Source of the DNA: Gnetum montanum
Taxonomy: Eukaryota; Streptophyta; Gnetopsida; Gnetales; Gnetaceae
NCBI GenBank assembly: GCA_015680685.1
Contig: MNCI01030517.1
Location: 149,012-213,011, forward strand
Reading direction: 5' to 3'
Length of the DNA stretch: 64,000 bases
Below are positions 33,541 through 44,079 of the stretch, in pieces. Below the pieces are notes generated by a model. It searched no databases. It worked only from the letters and a program-made list of their open reading frames with translations, and was not told the DNA's origin. A program made the position numbers and the translations under genes. Each line of letters opens with the position of its first letter. The first letter of the stretch is position 1.

Positions 33541-34782
33541 AATTAGTAAATGTATTCTCTTTTCTTTGGTTTTACAATTTTTTGTTTTTCAATTTTTTTT
33601 TGTTTTCTAATTTCTTATTTTCCAATATTGTCATTTTATATTTTTGTGGGTAATCTCATCTGTGAATAAAATACTCATGTAACCAGTTAGTTGAGGGGTT
33701 GCTATATGTTATCGAGTCATAGGTGACTAATTATTTGGACAATGAGTGCACAACATCCACCCATCCATTCTATTAATAAGAGGTTATTGCTCTGGGTATG
33801 ATGATATTCTTGTTATCATGAAAACTTAAAGTAACTTGGTACTCATTATGCCCAAAGCAAAGAGTGACAGACCAAGAGGGAATGACAAAGGTGTGACATT
33901 AAGGGGACTTGTGGATTCCCTTTAGTGACATCTGTATGTGCTATCATGTAGCTTGGTTCTATTGAGATCCTTGTAGATCTAATGAATAATGGGAGTAAGA
34001 GTTGTAATAAAGGCACTTAATAAAGGAATTCAATGTTGTTCTGGGGGGTCCCACTAGAAAGACATGCACCCATGCTTGAAGATTGGTGGCTTCTCTAGAT
34101 CACCTTTGGGAAAGATCAAGTGCAAAAGTGGCCAAAAGAAGAAAAAGAAAAGAAGAAGAAAGCAAAGAAGGAAAGTAAGAAGTGAAGCACAAAAAAAAGC
34201 ACAAAAAAAAACGTGCTGAAAAAAATTCAAATTACTCCTCCCTTGCACAAAATGCTAAGTGATCATACTCCTTGCTGTCATGATGCTCCTATGGTTGTTT
34301 ATCATTAGGATGAAATAATACGATGTCATTGATCAAAGGTGTGGACTTAGGTTTGAAAGGCTAATGGTACTTTAATCATGCACAATACTTAGGATTCATT
34401 GTGCCCAAGGTAAGTTACCTCATGTTCCGATCTCTGCAATCCCTTCTACAATTTGTCTCATCTCATGGTCTAGGTACTTCTAACTTGTGTCTTGTGTGGC
34501 ATAAAATTTGTACCTCANTCGAATCTATTCTTTCCTTTGTCATCATTTTAATTGAACATTCCTTAGAACCATTACATGTCCTTTTTCCTCATCCTCATGT
34601 CCTTTTTCCTCATCCTTTTCAAAGAACTTCATTGTATGACTCCACTTCATTATACTTTTGGTGCCTCCATTCCCACTTGCCATTACCCCAGACCTTTTGA
34701 ATATATCTCAAATCCTTCAAATTTGGCCCTAAAAACTCGAAAAATCATCAATTCTACTAAGTACCCTATCTTGGTTGGGACG
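33541..34782 (+). other. Non-coding middle of A4
   Basis: No pol motif appears in any frame. Positions 33540-33660 are T-rich. Positions 34130-34220 are an AAGAAAAAG-rich tract. Positions 34575-34616 hold a perfect 21-bp duplication of a CATGTCCTTTTTCC unit. One undetermined base (N) is at 34517. The place normally taken by pol is empty. Confidence 0.5.
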
Positions 34783-35369
34783 TGATATTGGGTACTTGAT
34801 ACTGGGTCTGAAATGATATTGGGTATGTGTTATCGTGTACGCAATATTGCATCCATAAAAAGTATCTATAGGGGATCCCCACGCACTACACATGTCATTT
34901 TCAATAGTTGACATGTGGGAAGTTGTTCAAATTTTCTTCCACGATTTTCAGAGCTTTGCTAGTCTAAATTCAACTTTTAATATTTTGCTTTTGACACTCC
35001 GATTTCTTTTCCAATTGAACCTAATTAAACCTAGAGTGTTCAACTTAGTCATGGGGAAGGGGTACTGTACAACTTGCGCATAATTTTTTCAAAATTTACT
35101 ATTGCTTGAAGGATATCATAGGGGTAGGTATTATCAGAAATTCATGCCAAAGTAATCTTCTCCCTTCACCCAAGTCGTCTAAGTTATTATATGTGCCACC
35201 TAAATAGATTAGGTCCAACATTAAACTTTTAGGGTAACTTGAAAAATTTCTAACTCTAGAATCACATTAAGAAAAGAATTAAACATTTATTAAAGGTAAT
35301 GAGTAAGGTATATGATAACCACATTTCTTTAAATAACATTACTAAGAATTGGTCCTTGTGTAATTATAG
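34783..35369 (+). promoter_or_regulatory. U3-like promoter region, leader and putative intron before the extra ORF (A4)
   Basis: Positions 34783-34857 contain GTGATATTGGG, ATGATATTGGG, TATCGTGTACGCAATATTGC, words otherwise typical of the family A U3. A TATA-like AAGTATCTATAGGGG follows at 34860. The leader runs to TTAGTCATGGGG (35046). An acceptor-like GTAATTATAG at 35360-35369 directly precedes the ATG. The same order is seen upstream of 4642 (-). Splicing is inferred. Confidence 0.45.
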
Positions 35370-37609
35370 ATGGCTCCTAAAAGAGGACAACTAGGAGGAC
35401 CTTCTCAAGGTGCAACTAAATGCTTGAGAAGAGGTAGAGGCCAAAGACCTCATGCAAAACATGTAGAGCAAGAGGCACAATCATTCAGCATCCATCAAGA
35501 AACTCTTGTCACTGCATAATTTGACTAAGCAAAAGGTGGAGAGGTCAGGGCGCCAGAACAAGGAAAACACCTCATGTTGTCCCCATAATGTGTTCAAGCC
35601 ATTCGGGAAAAGTCCACATCCTCTATAGTAATTGTGGAACTTAATTTTGGGCCTTTTGCCGAATTCACCCCTAAACCAGTCAAGGATCTACTTAAGAGAT
35701 CTCCACTATGGCCTATCCTCTTGGAGAGTGGAGAATGGTATTTGGGTAAAACATATTAGTTTTGGCACAATAAAGAAGAGGGCACCGCCATTGGTATTGG
35801 TAGAATTTATAGATTTTGCCACAAAGGCCATTATGGAAGTTTTGAATCTTCCAAATAGAGGGCCTAAAGTTGCTCATTTGTCTACTCGCTCTGATGCAAA
35901 TGTAAGAAAAGTATGGTTAAAAAGGGCATATAGAAAAGAAGATAAGACATATGAAGAATTAACCCTAAAGAGAGAATTTACTTTAAAATTGACACCTATC
36001 ATATTTTCCCAATAAAGGGGTTAAACAAAATTTCTACCTATGTGGCAAGAGGAAGTGCAATTTTAATGGGCAAGGTTGATGCTAATTTTCCTCCTATATA
36101 TTAATAGAAATATTAAGGTGGTTTGAAGAATAGAAGACAGGAAAGTTCACACTAGCCTTTCCATGTCTAATTAGAAAGATTTGCTGGTGTGCTGGAATTT
36201 TGGGGTAAACTAATGATGTCCTCAAAAAAGCTTAGAATGCTTCATATGTTGAATTACTCAAGCCACTAACACCAAGAAAATATGTTGATGAGAAGTTGGA
36301 GCTTGAACAAGAACAGACGATTGGGCCCATTGCACCTCAAATGGTAGGGCCTAGCCAGCTTCTGGACATAAGGCCTACCCAATAACAAGAAGCAGGGCCT
36401 AGCACATAGCCCACAGGCCAACAAGACTAGCAACTGCCACTACTACCACAAGATTACTGACTATTGATGAGACATCTTAGGGCCATCACTGAGATGGTCA
36501 GTTGGGGGAGTAGAGATGAGGCCAATCTCTTCAAGGTGATCGATGATGTTGTACAGCCCACCATATCAATTGATCCTACAAGGGGTGAAGTATTAATCCA
36601 ATTAAGAGGAGGGAAATCACACTAGTCACAACAAATCTATGGAAATGCTACATCATTCCAAGTGCAATTAGAAATTGGTGAAGGTGCCACAGTGGTGATT
36701 ATGCAACACTAGAATGTAGCTAGAGTAGTAGAGGTGGTTACAAACAATACCAAAGAATTGTTTAACATTTTTATTGTGCCACTGGTAGATTTCATAGGAG
36801 CACGAGATGCTCAAGATTTGGCCAGTACCTCAATGACTCCTGTAGAACATGAGGATGCTTTGGATTACTTGCTACAAATAGGATAAGTTATGACATCCTT
36901 GTTTGACATCCCCCAAGATGTCACAATGGCACAATCAAACCTCATTTCCACTAAAGGGAAGTTGATCATGGCTAAGGTTAGGGTCGAACATGCAGAAGAT
37001 GAGTTGTAGAGACTCCAAGAAAAGTTCATCGTCCTATAAGTTGAATGGTGGGATTTGTCCCAATTTGTTGCAGCTGATTAGTTAGACTCCTTTAGAACAA
37101 AGCAACTGAATGAATTATTAATGGAGAATAGAAGGGTGGTGATGAAAAAAGAGAAGGTTGATTGGAATGTTTCGAAAGCACAAGCTCAGACGTATGAACA
37201 TGTTAAAGCTCTCAAGGCCTTAGAAGAAGAGAATAAACTACTTGCTACCGAAAATCTTCGGTTGATGATAGTTGAAAAATAGAAAAACATTCTCAAAGAA
37301 AGTTTCCAAAAAATTCAAGAACAATTAATAAGAGTCAACTAAGATATAAGTCACTTAGCCAAAGAAAATAGAACCCTCTTAATGGAGGAGGTACACGCCA
37401 TCCAATAGAAGATGGCTATTGAAATAAGCATGTGGCAAAATGAGGCTAAGAAGCATGAAAGATTAAAGGAGCACTTCTGCGACCAGGTGGGCATGTACAA
37501 GGAAATCATTGAGAAGGAACTCCAAATGGCCAAGGCACATATCAACTCCCTTAGTGCTAAAAACATTGATTGGCGAGCCATTCTAGATACTTATGCCCTT
37601 GCCCATTAG
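35370..37609 (+). pseudogene. Family A extra 3' ORF (A4): transposon-protein-like N-terminus, coiled-coil C-terminus
   Basis: The reading starts MAPKRGQLGGPSQG and spans about 746 codons with some 15 stops and a frame change near 35750. The N-terminal part has ELNFGPFAEFTPKPVKDLL, SFGTIKKRAPPLVLVEF, ATKAIMEVLNLPNRGPK and GLNKISTYVARGSAILMGK (36018-36074), an arrangement reminiscent of the 'putative plant transposon protein' domain found in Athila-like extra ORFs. The middle is acidic. The C-terminus (36900-37600) is strongly heptad-like (LKALEEENKLLATENLRLM, HLAKENRTLLMEEV). It lies 3' of gag, where pol and the env-like ORF would be, and is homologous to 2940-4642 (-). No signal peptide or membrane segment is visible. 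The function is unknown. Confidence 0.7.
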
Positions 37610-37639
37610 GCAGACTTAAAAAGTTGGCTTGTCATTCTT

Positions 37640-38092
37640 TGAGATGCCATTCTAAATGGGTACACCTTAATCACAAAAATTTAAGTATAACTACGTGGTA
37701 ACCTAGTAGCATATTGAGTAGTGCTTTAAGTGATGTTCGCTTGGTCATCCCAGAAGTAGTACATGAAGTCCAAGATGCATATGGATGATTAGGAACAGAT
37801 GCCCATCGCACTTGGGCTAGCTTAGATCTTATTTCCTATTGCCCATTAGCTTAATAAGTTATCTCTTATTGTCCTTAGGAGTAGCATAGTAGTAGGGATC
37901 ATATCATACACCTCACTCTAGACTAAACCATACGTGAAAAAGCAAATACTAGTCTAAGTGGAAAGATAGTGAATTGTAATCAACGTATAACTGTCTAGGT
38001 GCCACAACTAGTCCATCCATGGAGTGTGATCGGATCATGCGTACATGCTTGTATTCCTATGGTTGAGCATACGAGTACCTTGCTGCTCATCA
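37640..38092 (+). repeat. 3' LTR remnant of A4 (R/U5 part)
   Basis: It aligns with 30610-31049 and ends TGCTGCTCATCA. The first ~400 bp (U3, TATA) and the polypurine tract are deleted, so the end of the extra ORF joins mid-LTR directly. About 58 differences in about 445 aligned bases were counted by eye, nearly all transitions, but none in the 93 bp starting at the shared CACTTGGGCT. Confidence 0.85.
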
Positions 38093-38097
38093 GAGTT

Positions 38098-38740
38098 GAA
38101 AGTTGGATAGGATTTATTGGAGTCTTGCCATCATTTAGAGTTTTTATTGTAAATTATAATTTCTTGTTAGATAACAAAATATAGGAACAAAAAAAATTTT
38201 AGTAGAGAGTCATTCCAAAAGTCAAGGAAAAATATATCAATGTAGAAAATAATAAATGAAATCTTGAAAGATAGCAGAAGTAGCTTGAGCAAAATTTTCT
38301 TACAGCAACCAAGCAAGTTATTCATTCATAACAACAAAGTACTTATAAGACTTGGTGTGACGAGGATTATGTGTAGACTAAATAGAACCTTAAGAATGCA
38401 AATAAGAAACACAAACAAAGTTTAGTTAAGCATATAAGATTAGAACCAAGAGGAGAAAATTTACTAGGAAGTGATAAGAATATTTTACTCATACCATTAA
38501 AAAGAAGGCTAGACAATTTTGGCAATGTTTTTATCATCAAGCCTCTTTATCATTTAATTTTTCTTTTCAAGATATATAATCATTTGAAAATAAACTATTT
38601 ATAGGAAAAGATGAAAATTCTACTATTAGTGTACACCAAGAACTTCTTCAATTTACTCTTTGAGGAAATCATAGAGGATATTAAAAAGCTAGCATAAAGT
38701 AAAGATGTGTTAGAAATAATGTGGATGTATGCCTTCCAAC
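38098..38740 (+). pseudogene. LINE middle segment (between endonuclease and RT)
   Basis: The frame around 38330-38480 reads YKTWCDEDYV, NLKNANKKHKQSLVKHIRL and similar, typical of the linker between endonuclease and RT in plant LINEs. It resumes after A4 and ends where LTR-like sequence starts near 38750. Confidence 0.55.
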
Positions 38741-38749
38741 TCCTCCATC

Positions 38750-40165
38750 TCTATTTCTTTTGATGTTGAATAGAGTAAGATGTAGTGATCGTATTTTTTT
38801 TGATGTTGGTGTGTTTACTTTGATGTATTAGGACTTATAATTATCTTTGTTTAAAGAAAAGGGATCCTAGAAGGTTAGGAATTGAGCAAATTGCTAAAAA
38901 GAGAAAGAAGGAGCCAAGAGCTTCATGTGTGGCTCATTTTCAAAGAGGTAAAATCCTTCACAAAAAAGTATAAATAGGGGGTGAACCCCTTCCCTTGTAA
39001 CTTGTCTTTCATTGTTGAGTTGTAGTGAATAGAAGGTCTCCCTTCTTTAAATTCTTGAGTGGTCTTCTGCAAGCTTTATATGCTTGGAAAACTCTCCTAG
39101 CTTCTTCCTTTTTTCTTTCTTGTATTTTTACAAAATGACTCTCACATCGTCAAGAGTAAATCCCCCTTTCATAGGTTCTTTTCTCAAATTCTCACATGAT
39201 CTTCTCTCATAGTTTCTCTTATTTTATGCATTTTTACATGTTTCTTGCATGCATATTCAAATTTCATGCTCTCAAGTTTTTGAAGTTAATTACATGTTTC
39301 CTCATGTTTCTAACAATGTATTGAAGAATTTAGAAATGGTTTTATGCTCTAGTTCATGGGATTCACTTCCATTTTAAAAATTCATGCTAAATTTTCTCTT
39401 GCTTCATGTTCATCTTAAAGGGTTTTAGTTTGTTTCATGTTAATTTAATGTAAAAGCTTGTAAATCTATTTGCATGAGCTTGTTTCAAGCTTCTCTAGCT
39501 TATATGAATTAATTGTCATGTTTATTTCAAATTTGTAAAAGCATTTGAGGAGATTTGAGGGAGGATTCAAGAGGTTTATATATGTTTTGTGAGTTGAATG
39601 TTTTACACTTTAAAAGGATTGGACATGTGTTTGATATTTATCTCCTAATTCAAGCTTGCCTTAACATGTTTAGAAACTTTGGAACATATTTCTACTCTTA
39701 TTTATGAAGATTGGGCTCTTTATCTTTACATAGATTAGTTTCAAAATTTGTTTCTCTATCATGCTCTATTTTTTGTAGAACCACAATTTCATGATCACTT
39801 GTGGTGAAGATAGAAGCATTTCCAAGTGGCGATGACCTTAACACAACTTGTGGTTGAAACCACAACCTCACCGCAACACATGATGAGTGACCAAAACTCA
39901 TGACTTACTTATGGAACAAAATTTGCAATACAAGAGGTACCACAGAGGCTAAATGGTTCATTACAACCTAACCATGACTCATGGTTGGCTTAGAGTTGAT
40001 TTTTTCTCTAGCTTTTAGAGACCATAATTTGTAGGGGCCTCATGGTATTGAGCATGAATTAACCACAACCTGTGGTAAGCTACCGTGACATGTGGTAAAA
40101 TACCAAAACTCATGGAATTACAGCACAACCATCCTATCACTCATGGTTGAACTCATGGTGGCCAA
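38750..40165 (+). repeat. LTR-like insertion in the LINE
   Basis: About 1.4 kb separate two LINE parts. It has a TATA box (AAGTATAAATAGGGGG, 38967) followed by a pyrimidine-rich leader, as in an LTR R region. Repeated short palindromic words occur at 39800-40150 (CACAACTTGTGGTTG, ACCACAACCTGTGGT, CATGACTCATGGTTG). No primer site or coding sequence is adjacent, so a solo LTR is likely. The borders are uncertain, possibly TGATGTTG (38761 or 38801) to TCAACA (about 40172). Confidence 0.5.
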
Positions 40166-40169
40166 AATC

Positions 40170-40980
40170 AATGTCAACAAAGTTGAATTTTCTAATACAA
40201 ATTGCTTAAAGGGACCTTATTCTGTTGCTAATCTTTGACAAGCTATAGATTCATATGGTTTATATACAAAATTATTATAGTAAGCAAGACCTACTATGTA
40301 TAGAGAAATTTAGTACATATTAAATTCAATAATGGATCAAGGATTAGATCAACATTGGAGAACTAGTAAAGCTATCTTATTATATGAAAAGGGGGGTAAA
40401 AATAATTTAAAGAATTATCAAAGAATTGTGAAAAATATTTTTGCTAAGGTTTTGAGCACTTTCTTAGAAAAGAGAATCAATTCTTAGGCCGAAGTTAATT
40501 AGGTCAAGTGTCAAGCAAGTTTTAGACAAAATCATTCCACTATTGATCACTTAGTTACATTGCATGGAGTTTGTAAAAAAGCCTAATCAAAAAGTTATTA
40601 TTTGTTTGCATAAAATTGAGCTCCCTTCAAAATTGGTTGTAGTAACTCAAAAATTTTATGAGAAAGTAATTATTGAAAATACTATTAAAACTTCAAAGAA
40701 AACTTGTTGAGTTCTAAAGAAAAATTAGAGTTAAAGTAGTTTATCTTCTTTCTCCAACTCTCTTTGGTAGCTTTATTAATGAAATGCAAGAGTGGTTATG
40801 CAATATGCAAGATAGTCATGCTATTAAAACGGGATCCCAATTAGTGAATCTTCTTTTGTATATAGATAATGCTACCTTGATCTCCACTACTACAAAAGGT
40901 ATGCAAAATATATGTTATAACTTCTATTTTCAGTACCCCCTTGGTGCTTTGTTAATTTGTAGAGTCTATCATTCTTTTTC
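40170..40980 (+). pseudogene. LINE reverse transcriptase remnant
   Basis: The frames show LLYEKGGKNNLKNYQRIVKN (40378-40437), KVLSTFLEKRIN, QASFRQNHSTIDHLVTLHGV (40512-40571), then SPTLFGSFINEMQEWL and NLLLYIDNATLIS (40750-40890). These are RT blocks of a non-LTR element: K-G-NNL-NYR, Q-GFR-RST-D, LSP-LF and the catalytic YADD, here YIDN. Stops and frameshifts abound. It would have copied its RNA by target-primed reverse transcription. Confidence 0.8.
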
Positions 40981-41104
40981 ATGAAAATGTAATATCTATC
41001 CAATATATCCTATGGGTCTTTGAACGTAATAAAATTTCAATTTTAATTCCAATATTTACCCTTAAGACATATAGTCCAGTTAGAATTTTATCATAAAATA
41101 TTGC

Positions 41105-41150
41105 CTACTAGGATTGAACCAATCTTACCATTAAGCTAAAACCTCATTGT
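41105..41150 (-). repeat. SINE-like fragment with pol III boxes
   Basis: The minus strand has TAGCTTAATGGT (A-box-like) followed at short distance by GGTTCAATCC (B box). The spacing is too short for a tRNA, which fits a deleted tRNA-derived SINE head. Confidence 0.4.
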
Positions 41151-41509
41151 TTATTCAATTAGGATACAACTCAAAAGATAACCTAGTTGCTTTACAACAA
41201 GTTTCAATTGAAGAACTAGATAAGCTCATTATTTAACAAGGATTTACAATTAAGATATTACTAATTCAAATCATAACTAATAGGCATTATTAATTCTTCT
41301 CAAGTATCATGTTGGCTTTCTATCTTGGAATGTACTTTCTTTAGAGTAAATATAACCTTGTGACAATCCATCCACCCCCTTCAACCAAAGAGCTACTAAT
41401 TAGTTTTGATGTATTACTTTAAATCAATTAATAGTTGAGTACCAACCATCCATTTTTGTGGAAGTCATATATAAACATTAGCTTTTGCAAAGTATCTATA
41501 TATCTCAAT

Positions 41510-41565
41510 ATAATCATCCAGAATTGAACCTCCAACCTATAGGTCACAAATTTTAAGTACACCTT
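41510..41565 (-). repeat. SINE-like fragment
   Basis: The minus strand reads TGACCTATAGGTTGG then AGGTTCAATTCTGG, resembling the B-box region of plant tRNA-derived SINEs. Confidence 0.4.
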
Positions 41566-42663
41566 ATCAATATTAATATACAAAAGATTTGTGAACTAAT
41601 CTCAAATAACCTACAATAACATCATAAAAAAGTGAATCTATATAATGAAGGACTACAGATTTTATGACATTTTACCACATCAATGAAAAATAACCTACTA
41701 TTTTAGGTAAAAGAAAAAAAGGTTTGCACCACTCACCAACCTGTTCCATCACCTTTCTAGAAAAATTGAATAATTTTTTAAAAATCGATGTGAATTTTTT
41801 AAATAATTCATGAGGTAAAAAAACACAAAATGCTTGATTTTTTTAAAAAATTGCTACCCAAAACAAATAAGAAAGAAAAACTTATTTTATTAATATTTCA
41901 TTCTTTGATACATTATTCTCAGTGATTATTAATAATATTATCAGTTTGTGTAACAAGATTGTATGGCATTGTTGAATGATATTAGTATTCAAAGTGCAGC
42001 TTCAATGTCCAATATGACACCATATTGTTAATTTTCGCATTAAGAATCATTGTGTTGAGGAATTTTGAGGTTCCACTACAACATCATATCACAAGTTGAG
42101 GAAGGTGCCCTAATGCATAGATAAACAGAAATACATGATTTGTCGTGCTTATGTTTTTCATTATTATGTTTGTCTATTTAATTGTGTTTTCTAAGCTATT
42201 TTCGACATCTACACAATTTGTAAGACTACTAGATAAGAAAGCTCTGAATATTAGATCTCTAAATATTAGAACATTTTGAATTTCGAATTACTTTTCGGTA
42301 AGTTGGTGGAAAATGCACATGCAAAATACATAGATAGAGTTGTAGTAATTACAGGCCCTCTACATGTCTTTCCTTTTTGTTAGTGGTCATAGAAATTCTA
42401 TAGAATATTTCAAAATGTAGATTGCAAAAACTTTGGTTAGTGAACGTAATACATTCATTATTTTGACTTAAATCCTAACATCCATCATTAGACGAAAGGC
42501 TAGGTAAATATTTCCACCTACAATGAACCAACCAACATGCTTCACTAGATATTGGTTATGTCTCGCTGATTTCTCTCAATAAGTTAAAGATAGGTTGAAT
42601 TAGACACATAATACAATATGCATTTTTAGTTGTTTTTTTATTCATTGGAAACCCATGATTAGC

Positions 42664-42702
42664 TTATTCCACCCAGTCTTCATCTTTTTCATCATCACTA
42701 GG
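42664..42702 (-). CDS. Host gene last exon
   Basis: Acceptor TTTATGCAG precedes 42702. The frame PSDDEKDEDWVE-stop continues exon 8 in phase 0. The stop TAA is at 42666-42664. Confidence 0.65.
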   Translation of the reverse strand, partial: PSDDEKDEDWVE

Positions 42703-43413
42703 CTGCATAAACAATCATATTATAACAGTAGACACGAGGTCAGCTACAGAAAACATATGAAAACTTTAAGAAAGAAATTTCACAAATATCTAGAATGTTA
42801 AAATTGAAACTGAAAATTTTAACTGCATCTAAAAGGAAATAGTCATTGATTCTATTAGACAAAAAATAGCCTTAAAATTTTTTATTAAAGAATTTCTCTT
42901 TATAAAAGCATGAACTTGCAAAAAAATCTCTATCGTTTTCAAAGAGCACAATTTTTTTTAATAGTATACTTTTACAGTGTTAAAGCTGTGCAAAACTAGT
43001 CACAACATGTCAATAAGGCATTGCTCCCCACTTAACTTACACCATGATATCTTGTTTGACCTAATTTTGATTTTTATTTTCACATTCAGAACCAGTAAAA
43101 AAGTCAAACAATTCAAAATCACAGGTGCTCAAAAGATAACTCTGCCAGTGCCAGTCACAAACCCAAATGAGAAAGGTGGAGTATCATATTGGCATTCAGT
43201 TGTACACTGCACTTTAATGGTATGTTATCATGCTAATTTACATCCAAATACTGATTTCAATCTTATTTACAAGCAGGTTCTATTTTTACAACTTCACAAC
43301 AAAAAAACAAGCTTTATGTTTTAGAAATTGTGCAAAAAAATGAGGAGAGACTGTTAACTTTTCACAACAAGAAGAATGCTTGCTAATTTCTAAATTTATA
43401 CCAACAAAATTAC

Positions 43414-43463
43414 CTCCCATGATGTAGCCATTTCATCTTCCAACTTGAATATCTGTTTGCAAA
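43414..43463 (-). CDS. Host gene exon 8
   Basis: Acceptor CTCGACAG at 43466-43464, or CAAACAG ending at 43453; donor GTAATT is at 43413-43408. The frame reads CKQIFKLEDEMATSWE and ends in phase 0. Confidence 0.55.
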
Positions 43464-43654
43464 CTGTCGAGTGTAAAAGAAGTGAATGCCAAAACAGCAT
43501 ATGACAACAAAAATTGATACGTATAAACTCCCTAAAATATGAAGAGACAAAGAAGCCTTTGTTAAATCTTTATGAAATATACTTATAAACTTCAAGGTGA
43601 AATATGTAATATATATAGAAACTAATGCAAATATGCCACAGTAAAACAACAAGC

Positions 43655-43698
43655 CTTTAATTTATTTCTAGGATATCCAGATTCTCCTTTTCCAGCAT
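43655..43698 (-). CDS. Host gene exon 7
   Basis: Acceptor TTATGTAG precedes 43698. The first two bases complete the Asp codon begun in exon 6, then AGKGESGYPRNKLK. The donor is unclear (AAG followed by GCTTGT, perhaps a GC donor). Confidence 0.5.
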
Positions 43699-43782
43699 CT
43701 ACATAAATAAAACAAGTTAACTTTCATAAAATTTATATCCACTTCTAAGCTTGAAAAATATCTAAGCTATTTAGAACAAACT

Positions 43783-43798
43783 GATATATATATATATA
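43783..43798 (+). repeat. (TA)n microsatellite
   Basis: About seven TA units in the intron between exons 7 and 6. Confidence 0.9.
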
Positions 43799-43834
43799 AG
43801 AATTACTTAAGGCACTCAATATTTAGAGATAGAA

Positions 43835-43861
43835 GGGGAAGGGGAAGGGGAAGGGGAAGGG
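43835..43861 (+). repeat. (GGGGAA)n microsatellite
   Basis: Four and a half GGGGAA units in the same intron; a purine-only strand with four G4 runs that could form a G-quadruplex. Confidence 0.9.
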
Positions 43862-44079
43862 TGTTGAACCTAAAACAATTTGACTATACCTCATTGCATG
43901 AACACAAAATTTTTTCGCAAGGATGTATGAATGCTTGAGGCATCTAGATGAATATGGATGTGGACTCATTGATAAACAAAATATACATAAAGTTTTGTTT
44001 CCATTTGCAATAATAACAGATATAAGAATATAATGAAATATTTCTTACAAGCAAGATGCATGGGTTATGCAACAGTTGA

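Larger units (their letters stand above)
30204..38092 (+). mobile_element. Family A element A4, lacking pol
   Basis: The element has a 5' LTR (30204-31049), tRNA-Asp primer site, gag, a Pro-rich tail, about 1.6 kb without coding sequence, a U3-like region, an extra ORF and a 3' LTR remnant (37640-38092). Flanks GATTT (30199-30203) and GAGTT (38093-38097) match at four of five bases and are probably the target duplication. It lies inside a LINE whose sequence continues after 38097. No protease, RT, RNase H or integrase motif was found, so the copy could move only with enzymes from relatives such as A5. Confidence 0.8.
40981..42663. other. AT-rich intergenic stretch with SINE-like fragments
   Basis: No gene is visible. 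Two tRNA-related fragments lie on the minus strand (41105-41150 and 41515-41560). The rest is AT-rich, with runs of A and T at 41755-41880. The 3' end of the host gene lies immediately to the right. Confidence 0.5.

Noticed and set aside
34054-34248. 64-codon minus-strand hydrophobic frame
   Set aside because: Low-complexity complement of an AAGAAAAAG tract within A4.
41105-41150. Possible tRNA gene with A and B boxes
   Set aside because: The boxes are too close together and no cloverleaf can be drawn; a SINE fragment is more likely.
42977-43324. 115-codon plus-strand frame with intron-like borders (CACATTCAG, GGTATG)
   Set aside because: It overlaps an intron of the minus-strand gene, has no recognisable domain, and its splice-like sites do not join other frames.
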